A DNA stretch of 64,000 bases, from the NCBI GenBank assembly GCA_025769875.1, contig JAGFNK010000125.1, positions 1 through 64,000 on the forward strand, read 5' to 3'. How positions within the stretch are numbered: position 1 is the first letter of the stretch; each line of letters begins with the position of its first letter. The notes below the pieces were generated by a model. It did not search any database, was not told the DNA's origin, and saw only the letters and a program-made list of their open reading frames with translations. The translations under genes and the position numbers were made by a program. This document shows positions 33,755 through 45,857 of the stretch, piece by piece. The stretch is from Russula earlei. Lineage: Eukaryota; Basidiomycota; Agaricomycetes; Russulales; Russulaceae.

Positions 33755-36700
33755 TCAGATTGACTTTGTCTCCAACTCCCGGAGAAATGCCAGCCAGCCA
33801 TTTTTGTCGATGACGCCTTCATCTGTAAATGGTTCAAGATGAGGTCAGTGCTGGCCATTGATGAGAAGGCAAGAGGAACAACTCACAATAGCCATCTGCA
33901 TCTGTCACGACAACGTAACGTGCGCCAAGCTTGACGAAAAACTGCTGTACAAGTTCCAAAGGGGAGTTGATGCTGATCGTCAGCGGGGCCTGCGTGAAGT
34001 TATTGAGTTAGATCTTGAATGAGGGTTTGCTGGAAGACGTACCTTGTCCATGTACACACTAAGGTCGAATGGATCCTCAACATGATCGATAAAAGATGAG
34101 ATGGACGACGAAGAAAAGGTTCTAAAACGCCGGACACCAGTCAGGAATGATACAGGATGATCCGCATCCTCTGCTATGATGCCTAGGAAACATGTACCGA
34201 ATTAGCGCCTGGGCGACCAATGTCAGTGGGCAGGTAGTTGAAGACGTACTGAGGGCGTGCTCAAGCTCATTCCCACCCATGAAACCGAGCATCCGCGATT
34301 TCCCATTCGAATCTGTGCGAATGATTGGCAACCCAGTATTCGCGTATCCGGCCGCGGCAAGTCTGGCGAGTTGGTCGCGCAGGGTGCGAACCGTGTTTGT
34401 GCGCCCGCTGTCGATGATTTCCACCCCCGTATCCATCTGCAGAGATGTAGGTATCTGTGAGAAGGACATACATAGACTGGAACGTACGGCATCGTGGACG
34501 GTACGACCACCCCAGAGGTATTGATGCTTCGCATTCAGGTAAGGGAGCTTGGAAAGCCTGAATTATCATGAGCACATAAGAGGACGACAGAAGGTTGAGG
34601 TGGCACACTCGATCACGAGATCGTAGATACCCTTGGGTTCAAGAGCATCTGCAACGGTCTTGGCAACCAGGACAGCCAGCATGACTGGCACAGCATACGT
34701 CAGGGTGTCCGTCAGCTCAAACATGATGACAGCCAGTGAAACAGTAGTCCGGGTGACGCCAGATAGGGTGGCCGCCGCGCCAACCATGGCATATAGCCCT
34801 GGGATTATGCATGATGTATTCCCCTTGCATGAAGCAAACACCGGCGAGGCAGGCCAACGCCACCGTGCATACTGCACCGCAAGCCCCACAATGCGGCCTG
34901 CGCACGCACCAACACCAAGGGTCGGGATGAAAATCCCGGCAGGGACCTTGATGCCGAAGGTCACGATAGTGAGAGCAGCCTTTACGACCAGCGCGACTGC
35001 AATCATACGCATGACGTGGAACGTTTGCTTTCCGGGGTCAAGTACACAGAGACCGGCATGGGTATTTGGTGACCCAGGAAGACACATGGCGAAAAGATTA
35101 TAGACGAGCTCTGTGCCACTCATGAGCGTATAACCATTTATGAAGCTCAAGATCGCGGTAATCGCGGTAATCTTGACATACAATTAGTTCCAAGTGCCTT
35201 CTGAGAAGTGGATGGATTAACCCACCAGGAGGACCTCCGCGACTGGGTGGTTCCTGAGCCATGTTTTTTCCCGAACATCACGGCACCATCGGTAGTTCAA
35301 CTTTGAGAAATACGCGCCATACAAGCCACCAAAGACGCCAAGTAAAAGGAAGGGGACGAGTTCATAAGCATGCCAATCCTGTTCGTGGAGTTTGTGAGAG
35401 TCGCAATAAACAAAGCAATGATCCTCACAGACTTTGTCGTAGGTGACTTGGAATAGCACAAGTTTACCCGTTCCAAACGGATCGAGAAAGCGCAGCGTCA
35501 TCGCGGCAATCATTGCACAGAAAAAGCTGATACATGAAATTAGAATGGAAGCCATTCGCCGCGCCAAACGACGATACCTTCTCCACATGACCTGAGTGGA
35601 TGTTGCTTCAGACGAGGCGGCTTTTCGGGCATGTGAGCACTGACCTTTGGTGGGAAGAAATAAGAAACTTCCTCCAAGCTGAACAAGACGCCGCCGATTG
35701 GAGCTCCAAACGCCACTGCGACGCCTGCAGCACTTGCAGCGCTAAGTATCTCTCGTCGCTTGCCTGTAAAATGGGTTGGACGAAGAAGACCAACCGATGA
35801 CAAACGCACCTTCGTTGTTTTCATACTTGACGCAGTATCGACTAACGATATTTCCGATACAGCTCGCTATGTGTACAAAGGGACCCTCCTTTCCCAGAGA
35901 GAGACCCGATGCGACGGACAATGCCAGCCCGACCGCCTTGACAAAGAGGGTGCGGCCTCCAAGGTAACCATGGATCACGAAGCCTGGGGACAGAAGTGGT
36001 TCAAAACTCCGGGACCAGGCAAAGCAGGCACACACCAGAAAGAATCGTTTTCACTTCAGGTATACCGCTTCCTGCGGCGTAGTAGAGAACTTTGCGTCTT
36101 GCGGGAGAATCAGCCGGCGGCGCAAAACGTTTGCCGTCCTCTGTCGGGGTGTCAAAGTCAGGGGAAAGCACGCCCGAATCTTTCCGGGTGACGAATGACG
36201 TTGAAGCGGTCAGGTGGATGGTGAGGAGGGACGAGACCAAGGCGAGAAGAAGCTACAAGGATGAGCGATGGCTTGCGCGATGGAAGGGTACGGCTGGGAC
36301 GTACAGCTGAGAGAAAATAGGTAGCACGTCCGACGAGGATGCGAGACAGCGGAGAGGCGCCGGTGACGGCGAGGGCTTCACCCCAAGAGAGCCAAGAACG
36401 GCAAGGGTCAGTTGACGCGCCGAGAGCGAAAGTGAGGGCGTCGGATGTGATCGGACAGCAGAATCTACGTGCCTTCCACCAGCCTGTGGCACAGTAGCCG
36501 TATTTGATGTCGAAGAGCCACTGCTCGCTGCGAACGATCAAGAACGCGGTGAGAGCGGTGAGAAAGCCGACGATGGTGACGAGGACCCATCCCATGAAGC
36601 GATCGGCTGCGTTGTACACGCGCCCACGTATGGACTTGTGTCGCCTGAGACGATACATGCGGGTCGAGTCTTTGATGGCATCATGCAGCCAATCCACGGA

Positions 36701-37255
36701 GGTGAATGACGAATACCACACCCGGATGCCATTCATCCGCACGACACCTTCCGTTGCCACGTCAGGCGCTTCTCCTGGAATGCGGCCTGGGGAAAATGGC
36801 GCATCGTATGCCGAGATGGGTCGTCCCGAGCGAAAGATGGACGTCCGATCAAGCGTGCCATGATACGGACGCGTCGGCGAGGTACTGGTAGAGTGAGGCT
36901 GCACGCTGCTCGAGAAAGGAGCGAGGTTCGGCAGCGCTGAAAGTCCAGGACGGAGGTGGAACCCGGTCCGTTTGGTCGTGACCTGCGGGAGCGTTCCATA
37001 TGATGAATGAGCTTTCTGCATCAAAGGACGCTCGCGTAGGATGGGCGCCGTCTCTGCTGCACTCGTACTGGTGCTCTGGGTATCTGCCTCGGCAGAGAGG
37101 GTTTGAACCGAACCAATGTGGAGTAATCGTTGGCGACGCCATGTCGTGTCAGAGGGCCCGCTTAAAGGGCCCGACGGCACCTCCGTTGCGGCGGATGATG
37201 TCAGGGATAATGACGATAGGGTCCTCTTGGGCGAGCTGTCGGTTGAGAAGGCCAT
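33755..37255 (-). CDS. CLC-type chloride channel / Cl-/H+ antiporter
   Basis: A multi-exon gene from ATG at 37255 to TGA at 33755. After a Ser/Thr-rich cytosolic N-terminus comes the eukaryotic CLC start block ([33 protein letters not shown]). It continues with the first selectivity motif GSGIPE, then GKEGPFVH with the gating Glu, [18 protein letters not shown], and [15 protein letters not shown]. The C-terminus carries two CBS domains and ends [17 protein letters not shown]. The gating Glu and a Glu in SLEEVS at the proton-path position favour an antiporter over a pure channel. By homology to yeast Gef1 it would act in endomembranes. The ORF includes a 54-nt intron (GTCTGT...GAACAG, near 35440-35385) whose length is a multiple of three and which has no stop. 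Confidence 0.92.
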
Positions 37256-37472
37256 ACGTCGCCCTGCGTTGGTGGGCCTTGCTCGAGGTGGGTGGGAATC
37301 CCAAAGGAAGGGAGATGCTTGCAGGAACCTCCTTTAGGAAGGCGTACAATGTCATGATCTCATACATCGCCTGAGAGCGAGGCTCAGCTCACAGTTGGTT
37401 TACGGTACAGTACGGTACGGTCAGAGTACAGATGTGTGACGGCGAGTACCCTTCATCAACGAGCCCGGTGGT

Positions 37473-38323
37473 TTAGATGCTTTTTTTTGCTCTTGCCACT
37501 GTATCGGCCCGCTTGCCGCGGGACGCCCGTGCGATATTCCGCAGGAGATACACAAAAGCGAAGAGGATAGCGATGACAGTACCAGTCTCCACCACGGCTA
37601 CGTCTCCCGCATCGCCAACGGGTACGCGGAGAGTCTGTGCGCGCACCGACTTCGCACGCGGAACCAAGACGAACATCGGTTCGGCGCCGTCTCGGAACGC
37701 GGGCGCGAGTTTGACGGCGTCGCGTAGCGCATCGGGCACTTGCGCGCGTTTGGCTGTGTGCATAGTAAGGGCAATCGATGTAAAGGAAAGAGACTCGTTG
37801 TCATAACGCCACTCGAAAAGAACACACGAAGGATGCAAGTTGTGAACGCACCCTGACTGCCACCTGCTCTCCGCTCCTGCTCCCGACAGGCCCAGAACGC
37901 CTCGGGAGGCGGAAACACAACTTCGTCGATCAGTTCACCCTCCATTTTCGCTTTCGGGACGCCGTATCGTGCGTGCAAGGGTACTTCGACGCTGAGCGTA
38001 CGACCGTCGCCTTCATCAGCTTCGTCGTCGTTCACGCTCTCCGGGACAATCACGTCCAACAACAATCCCGACGGACCGCCGGCGCCATGTGCGAATACGG
38101 GAGCCTCCAAATTACCCCCGCCGAAGCGCTCGAACGTGTAATACGCGCGGCGGTGGGCCAGTTCGTAGGGGTCCACGAATAACTGGGCGGGGAGCGTGAA
38201 GTACAAGTAAAGCGTGCAGGAACGTGGGCGTGGGCTGCGTATGGCGAACCGCGTGGTCGAGGTAGTGTGGAAGCCCTTGGTAGGAGCCAAGGTCGCCGAG
38301 AGCAGAACAACGGTTTCATCCAT
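37473..38323 (-). CDS. PIG-X / Pbn1 family GPI mannosyltransferase subunit
   Basis: The partner that stabilises the first GPI mannosyltransferase (PIG-M/Gpi14) in the ER membrane. The translation shows the family pattern: LYLYFTLPAQLFVDPYELAHR early, then LEAPVFAHG, LLLDVIVPES, and the signature VEVPLHARYG about residue 120. A FPPPEAFWAC segment follows. A GT-AG intron (GTGGCA...CACACAG) leads to the last exon with MFVLVPRAK, one C-terminal membrane helix (VIAILFAFVYLL) and a basic cytosolic tail. ATG at 38323 is the first in frame; an upstream GTG-led extension seems unneeded. The gene follows the CLC gene on the same strand. Confidence 0.78.
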
Positions 38324-38557
38324 GTGGTCGTCTACGGTCACGGTGCGGGTGACTGCGTCGCGGAATGCGGGCCGTCTGGGCCGTGATCAACCCTGTGCTG
38401 GTGGCGTTCAAAAATCTGACGAGGATCGACTCGTTTCAAAATAATAGACGCGAGTGTTTGAATTTGTATAATAATCCTAGTCCATTGTTGTACTAGTTTC
38501 ATGAAGTGGTATGCTCGAGCTCTACTCAGAGAAGAGGCAAACGAATAGCGATGCCTT

Positions 38558-41064
38558 TCACATAGCAAAGTCGTGTTCAGTGGTATCAGTAGTGATTGCG
38601 TCATCACGTCTCATTAGCGTCGCTGTCATTCCCAATCGCCTCGTCGAAAAGTCGAAGAAAAAGTCTTCGCCTTCTAATGGCTCATCATTATCATGTCTGT
38701 CAAGCAAGTCAGAATAGAATCAGGTTCTGTCACGACGAAGAACTTTACTCTTTCTTAAGATGTTCTTTAACGGTCTCCAGCCCTTGCCATTCAATAAAAC
38801 CATAGCGCCTGTCCACGCGCGGCGGGCACCGCATGCAGGAATATGAACCATAGATAGGGTCGCCATCCCAGTATAACTCTCTCGTCTCCCTTTCCCCCAC
38901 CAAGAGCCATCTCGATGTCTTGTTGTCGTGGCTCTTGATACACATATGAGTGACCTACGATGGATGAGCGTCAGCAATAGAAAGACGAGCGACGCGGATC
39001 AAACGTACGCAAGAGCGCCAGTCCCGAACGAGGCGTCTCTGCGAGTAAGGGTGTCCCTCTTCCACTTCCACAGTGAAACTCAGGGGGCACTGCGAACATA
39101 AAAATCTGTCTTTCCTTCTATCCAACTCCAGCGCAGTGGTCTCTTTTCCGAGTCCCATCAGTTTGAGAAGCACCTCCACGGTCTCCTTTCCTTCCTGACT
39201 GAATCGTGGGTATTGGCCTCGAGATCTCTGGTGCCCGTAACAGCGGTGTGCAAGCATATGAAGCCCAGAGGATCTTTGATGACAAGGGACACATTCATAT
39301 ACTGACATCGCAAGGGCCAGAACGTCCTCATCCATCGCGCCTTCATAAGCCTCATCTCTTGGAAGAAGAGATCGCAGAAAACTTGCACGCTCCCGTTTTA
39401 ACGATTCCAGCTCCGGCATTAGCCTACTTATCGCTTCGCGGCTCTGCTCGTTCAGCGTCAAATCGTCAGGGTCATTCTCAAGCAATACGGCGTCTGCCAG
39501 AGCACGGTACCCGCACAAGAACTCTGTGAATGAAGGCAAGAAAGCCAGGAGGATTGGTGGGATTGTCCCCATAAAGCTTGCGAAATGATCCAAGACGAGA
39601 CTCCTGCGGCCAAGATAACGTTCATCTCCCGAGGATTGTAAACGTGAGTCTCTGGCCTTATTGATCTCGGGAATGAGAAGAGGTTCGACACGTTGCCATA
39701 CTATATTCGATAGGTGTTAGGGAGATGATATCAAGAACTTGTCGGACACACCTCGATCTGACATAGGCTTGCTCATGCTCACTTCACGGTGCCAACGTAT
39801 GTAGGCTACGTCCTCCTCTACGTATCCAATCTGGGCAAATCTGGCCTTGAGACTGCCAAGAACAAAAGTGAGATCTCACTCCATGGAAGAGCATATTTCA
39901 GAAAGTGGACATACTCTTCGAAACGTTTGGCCTTGACATCAGATAACATAGCACTACGATCTGCGTTGCGTTCCTTCTCCCATGCTAGGCAGACTTGGGT
40001 GTGCTAAAGTTGACCACGGTGAAAAACGAGTCCCGAATTCATGATCAACAGTAAACACACCCGTTTGATCTCCGAGGCCATGCTTTTCTTTCTTTCAAGG
40101 AATTCCGAGAAAATTTTGTTCGCAGAATCACTCGAATCGAGGATCTGGGGCGCAAGCCTGTTGAATTCGGCTTGGAACGACTTGACATCTTCGTCCCACA
40201 AATGCTCAGTACACCAGGGCCTTGCCGGGTGAATGCTACTTGCGGATTGCACTGAAGGCCATCGTGTCAGCTCGTGTACAGCTTGCAAAACTGATCCAAT
40301 TTCTCACTGACCCGTCACAGAGCAAAACAACTCTCTGACGTCCTTTGGAAGAAAGCTAGCACAGAGCAAACTGGAACAGTCAGAACGAAAGCTGCAGGGG
40401 TGGAGAGACTTTCAAGACTCACTGGGCTCTCATACACTTCTTGCACGCACGCCGACGCAGAGAGAAAAGGATTTTGGTCACAGGCTTTGCACCACAACTC
40501 TGAGCCACACCATCATAATCTGAGGCGGAACGATTGAACGGGTGAGGCACGACATACATGGCAATAAGCACCCCCAAAGAGCAGATGAGCCCATGCTGGT
40601 TCGGACATATCTTTGGGGCAAGTCGGGACATCGGGTATGAGGCGATAGGACGCTCTCCACAAGAATGAAGAACGGCGAGAAATGAGAAGGTCACAAAAAG
40701 CTCTGTCGACGCGACTGAGCGAGAGCAAGTCCGACGGCAGAAGGTGTCCAAGAATCTAGCAGAGCGAGATCGTCCTCAACCTGGCGGATTTCACGAGTAT
40801 GGATGGGTTTCGTACCTCGTATATAACATCCAGAGGCATCGTCGGAAGTGCACTCAAGCGGCCTTGCATCCTTTTGAAAAGACCACTGCTTGCATTTCTA
40901 CGGTTTGTATGCGAGGTTGTCCTGGCTCGCTTGGACGGACGCTCTTCAGGAGGCGATGACGTTGCACAGACTGAGAAACCCCATTGGGAGGCGGGTGCAT
41001 GGACACACTGCAGGCAGGTATCGTTCAATGAGTGGGACTGCCGGATGACAGTAAAGGTAGTCAT
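38558..41064 (-). CDS. F-box protein, tandem copy A
   Basis: A multi-exon gene. Exon 1 begins MTTFTVIRQSHSLNDTCLQC and ends in RLSALPTMPLDVIYE. The next exon continues ILGHLLPSDLLSLSRVDRAF with DLLISRRSSFLWRAS, together an F-box (Skp1-binding module of SCF ubiquitin ligases). AWAHLLFGGAYC and a cysteine-containing CKACDQNPF region follow. A long C-terminal half has IPPILLAFLPSFTEFL, YECVPCHQRSSGLHMLAHRC and YSCMRCPPRVDRR. The last exon ends EDFFFDFSTRRLG and stops at 38558. The C-x2-C pairs could bind zinc. The substrate is unknown; such F-box families are expanded in Agaricomycetes. Copy B lies about 1.1 kb upstream. Confidence 0.75.
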
Positions 41065-42184
41065 GTAGGTTTCTGACAGAAGGTGCGGGATGCCAGCGAG
41101 TCAAGCATGAGCCTACCCCTACCCGCGGTCCAAATTATATGCCGTCCCACCCACTCCGCGCCAATTCCGAGGCGGAGGGAGACTGACGAAAATTTTTTGT
41201 GTTGTGTTTGTGGCATTTGTCTCCCTCCCCGTCTCGTGACAATGACCGTCCGTCACAAACCAACGGAACGGCCTTTCATTCTCGGGGTTCGTAATGTAAT
41301 GTATATAACATAAATCCATTCACCCTTCGCCGACTGTCCATATCGCAATCGCCTGTGCGGGTCTAGCCCTTCTTGTACACCTCTTGATAAGTTGGAGTCA
41401 AACGATCGCCCGCGTGGCTCTGAAAGGTCACGGATGTTGCCAAATTCGGATGTGAGCCAGGCGGTGACGGCGGCGAGCGCGCACTGACACTCAAGCCCTC
41501 GAGCTCAAGACCCGTTCTTCCGAGGGCGGATCACTGGTATTGTCAACACGTCCTTCAGACAAAATGCGACAATAGATGGATCGGTACAAGCGTCGGTACG
41601 TCTGGACGCACAGGTGTATGCCCTTCAGCGTCACCCAATGCAGGACATGGGCGAGGACCCCTTGCCCGCGCAAATTCCCGAGTAATAACGCACCAGACTG
41701 GGATGTCGCAATGGCCTTCGAAGCATCAAATATTGCATCTGCGTATCTGGCAACCTGCTGTAGCAGTCTGCTGTTCACCCCCTTACACTGCGCACCCCAA
41801 GAGTAGCCTTATGTCGTAACAATACAACACCATTCAGCAGGCGTCTTGACGTGTTGTGTACCTAGGTGGTTGTAAGGTGTGCAACCGGAGCGCAGCGGGC
41901 AATGACTATGGGGCAGGCACTTGAAGAAAAAAAACCACGGGGCTGCTTTCAGAAGACGGAAAACGATGAAAGGAAAAGAAGGTGGATGCGAATGGATACA
42001 ACAGCAATTGTCGCACGATTCTCGCGGTGGGCGTGTGCCCCCCAAAACAAAAAATAGCCCGACCTGAGTGTATACAGCTGGATGCCACCTGTCATTCTGA
42101 TAAGGGTTAATTAACATATAAAACATTGTAATAATCGTTGTTGTAGAGGATGTGCACGTTCTTCTTCGTCGGATTCCACGACGG
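41065..42184. other. Spacer between the F-box copies
   Basis: About 1.1 kb. A 95-codon minus-strand frame at 41491-41778 has no recognisable domain. No gene is supported. Confidence 0.5.
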
Positions 42185-44907
42185 TCATAGCGAACTCGTC
42201 ATCGATCCATTGCCAGGATCTATTGCCAGCAACGCTCTGCAACCCAACCGCCGCACCCCATAGTTGAAGAAAAAGTCTTCTCCCTCCTGCGGTTTATTCC
42301 GTCCGTGCCTATTGTCAGATAAATAGCGTGTCACGTGACAAGAGACACCAACTCACTCAATCTGGGCGTGCACCCGAACATCGCTGACTTTGTTGTACCA
42401 TTGAACTGAGCCGCTATTGAGATCAATTCTTGCCGGACAACGCATGCATCCATATGCGTGGGTGTTCGTGAACTCTTCCCAGCTCATTGCAGCGATCTCC
42501 GTTGAACCGACCAGGCACCAACTGGGATTGCCCTTGTGCCAGCGTTCATTCCTCGAGCCGACTGCATGAGTAACCTGCGGTCCACGCATCGTCAATGATA
42601 TGATACAATTGATCGAATCATTCAAACGCACGCATGAACGCCAGTCTCGCACGCAGCGCCCTAGAACCTCTTCTCCATTCTGGGGGAAGGTCCCTTGCGA
42701 ACAGCACATACAAACAAATTTGTCATTCCTTCTGTCAAGATCAAGTGCCGTGGTGTTCCTTCCTAGCTCTAAAAGTTGAAGAAGTGTCTCCACAGTCTCC
42801 CTTCCTTGTTCACTTAGTTGCGGATGAAGTGTGTTAGGTTTCTGTGCTCGGTCACAGTTGTGCGCAAGCATGTGAAGTCCGGAGGTAGGCAGACGGCAGT
42901 CAGTGCACTCGTATACTGATGTAGCAAGGGAAATGGCTTTGTCGTCCGTGACATCTTCAGAAATATCGGATTGGGGAAGAAGAGACCGGAGAAGTCTAGC
43001 ACGCTCTCGCATCCGTTTCTCAAGCTCGGGTCTGAGCCTGTTAATCGCCTCAACGGTCCGATCTGTGATAGGCGGGTGATCTGGCCCAATGCCAAGTGCC
43101 AGCGCGTCTGCCACCGCCTGGTTCTCACATATAAACTCGGTGGCCGTCGGTGAAAGAGCCAGGAGGATGGGAGGCAGCGTCCTCAAGAAGGCCGCATATT
43201 CCGCCAAAACGAGTTGCCTGCGCAGGCGATAATTTTCTCCACCATCACGGGTCAGGCGCCGGTCCCTGGCCTCGTTGACTAGGGGACGGAGAAGTGGTTC
43301 AATTCGTTGCCATACTACAGCAGTGGCGCGTTAGGAGATCCAGCATAACGACTGGCAAAGATCTACCTCGATTAGACATGGGCTTGCTCATCCTCACTTC
43401 ACGATGCCGACTTAAATTATTCAGATCCCCTTCAAAGTAGCCGAGATGGAGAAAACGGAATTTGATACTGCCAAAAGGCCCCGTGAGTCATAGTCCTTGC
43501 AGGGAGACGTTTCGCTTACTCTTCAAAACGTTTGACCCTCACGTCAGTTAACTTGCTGCTACGATCTGCATTGCGATCCCTTTCCCACGCCGCGCAGATA
43601 AGTGCATGCTAGAGTAGGTGATAATTGAGTTTATGTGATCAATGAACATTAGGCGCTTACATTTCTAAGTGTTGCCACCACCTCTTTCTTTTTAGCCAAG
43701 AATTCAGAGACCGTAGCCTTTATATTAGTGACACGGCCATCTGGATCACGACTGATGTCTTTGAGCGCCGTCTGTTCCGCACAGAAAGCTGCCACATCTT
43801 CGTCCCACCAATGGTTATTGCATGAGAGCCTTGACTGATGAATGGTGCTTCCGGAGTTCCCTAAGAATTTTTTTGGATCAACGGGCGTTGGGTATCAAAG
43901 TTCAACTCAAACAAACCAGAATCGGAGCGAATCATGTCCCTGATGTCCTCTGGTACTTTGGATAGACACAGCAAACTGAAGAGAATCGGTGAGCGATCTG
44001 CGAACGACATCGATGCTGTGGGCGTACTGGGACGTCATGCAGGACTTGCATGCACGACGGCGCAGAGAAAACAATATTCTCGTTACTGGCTTGGCACCGC
44101 AACTCTGAAACAGGCAGTTAATATTTGACAGTCGATAATTCCATGGGTGTAAAGGTCAATTACATAACAGTAGGCTCCGCCAAAGAGCAGACGGGCCCAT
44201 GCCGGTGGGGTCATATCTGCCGGAGTAGTAGGAGCTCTACAGTATTTGAAGCATGCGTTCCACACAAACGAAGAATGACGAGACAGGAGAAGATATCGAA
44301 ACCCCTTATTCACGCGAGTGAGTGAGAGCAAGTCTGAGGGATGAAGGTGTTCGAAGATCTTAACCACCGATGCATCTCTTAGCTGGAGCTGATGTCAAGA
44401 GGCAACGTATCCTACATACCTCGAACAAAACATCCAAGGACATGGTCGGGAGTTCGCTCAAACGTCCAAGGACCTTCTTGGAAAGGCCGACCCTTGCATT
44501 ATGTCCTGGCTTGGCCGGGTCCACTCTAGGCCGCTTGGCTGGATGTTGGGCTGAGGTCGCGCAAATGGCACAAGTCAGCCGTGCAGATATTACAACAAAA
44601 TATTATGCAACTCACCATTTAACCTGCGGTTGCTGTTAGTTGGCAAACGCCCACCTGGATACGCCTCGCTCAACGAGGTCGGCTCCCTGGCTACGATGGA
44701 CGTCCCCATGACTGGTTCTGTTGAAGACAATTGAGTAAGGTGCATGGGGACTTGAATGATGAGGAGAGCCGGCAATTTATCATCTCCACGATATTTGCAA
44801 GTACCACAATCCGAACGCCCTCTCACTGCCACACTACACTGGCAAGGGCCACAGGTGGATACCGTGCGGGCGGGAAGAAAAGGCGGTACGAAATACGTCG
44901 CCCACAT
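42185..44907 (-). CDS. F-box protein, tandem copy B
   Basis: A paralogue of copy A with the same order: an F-box (LSELPTMSLDVLFE joined to EHLHPSDLLSLTRVNKGF), AWARLLFGGAYC, a charged C-terminal half (LPPILLALSPTATEFI, YECTDCRLPTSGLHMLAHNC, YGCMRCPARIDLNSG), and a last exon with EDFFFNYGVRRLG ending at 42185. The N-terminus is longer. An exon starting MWATYFVPPF at 44907 has STCGPCQC and SDCGTCKY pairs. It joins in phase 1 (AATG|GTGAGT...CCTCAG) to the F-box exon. The start region shares about 100 bp with divergent Sm-D3. The start exon is less certain than the rest. Confidence 0.72.
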
Positions 44908-45007
44908 AGTATCACGTGACAGGAACGTGTGGCTGGTGTCTTTCTTTTCTTTTGCCCTGACGCTCTTGTTGTTCACATTCTTGCCAATCGCGATCCTCGA
45001 ACAATCA

Positions 45008-45611
45008 ATGTCTGCAGGTTTGGGTATTCCCGTGAAACTATTACATGAATCGCTCGGACATGTCGTAACCGTTGAGCTCAAGACGGGACACCTTTATCGT
45101 GGAAAGCTCGCTGAAGGTGACTCGCCATCGTAACGCTCCTTTTTTTTTTCCATGTTGATCTTTTGGTTGCAGCGGAGGATAACCTCAACATCTCTTTGAG
45201 AGATATTACAGTCACTGGAAGGGATGGCCGCGTCTCCCAGCTAGATCAAGTCTACATTCGAGGGAGTATGGTCCGTTTCTTCATCGTCCCTGATATGCTA
45301 CAAAATGCTCCCATGTATGTTCCCCGTCCTTTCTGGTCACGACAGCTTCTGATATGGCAACCGTCTCGTCAGGTTTAAACGCGTTGGTCCTAATGCTATG
45401 CGCGGACGAGGTATCGGCACGGCGCGTGGGCGTGCCACGATTATGAGAGGTCTGCTATCTGTTTCCATCTGGCCTCACAGTTGTGCTAATGTGGCCGTGC
45501 AGCCAATGGTACTGTTGCCCCCATAGTTCGAAATGGACGTGTGATCACTAATAGTGTTTTACAGCTCGTCGCGGTCGCGGTGTCCCTTCTGCGAGAGGCA
45601 TCAGACGGTGA
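45008..45611 (+). CDS. SMD3: Small nuclear ribonucleoprotein Sm-D3 (5 exons)
   Basis: A core spliceosomal Sm-ring protein. Proposed exons are 45008-45116, 45173-45314, 45373-45449, 45503-45508 and 45565-45611, all with GT-AG introns and preserved frame. Exon 1 gives [20 protein letters not shown] and the Sm1 motif (TGHLYRGKL). Exon 2 gives [15 protein letters not shown] and Sm2 ([14 protein letters not shown]). The rest is the Arg-Gly-rich tail ([29 protein letters not shown]), typical of D3 and a likely arginine-methylation target. Exon 4 is only 6 nt. An alternative that reads through it and uses a 26-nt intron is also in frame but implausibly short. Confidence 0.93.
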
Positions 45612-45857
45612 CATTTGCCTATCTATACTACATCGTGTTCGCCAAAACATTTGTTGTTTTCCTACTCGTGTATAACTTGGCTAGTTACCGAAAACTCAGT
45701 GACATGCGCCAAACCGTGTTTGCGGTGTTTACGTACCAATGAATCGGTGTTGGGTATGCGGGTGCCAGGTCGGCACCATCACCATCACGGTGCCAACACA
45801 CAGCAAAGGCGCGTCGCGTGCCTGGGTCCAACTTAAACTGGGTGTGTCGCGTTCTAC

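Noticed and set aside
35385..35440. 18-residue cysteine-rich insertion in the CLC protein
   Set aside because: The segment has GT...AG ends and a length of 54 nt, and homologous CLC proteins run straight across it. It is an unspliced intron in the raw frame.
45535..45564. 26-nt intron in Sm-D3
   Set aside because: It keeps frame but is too short for fungal splicing. A roughly 56-nt intron starting at 45509 also keeps frame and is preferred.
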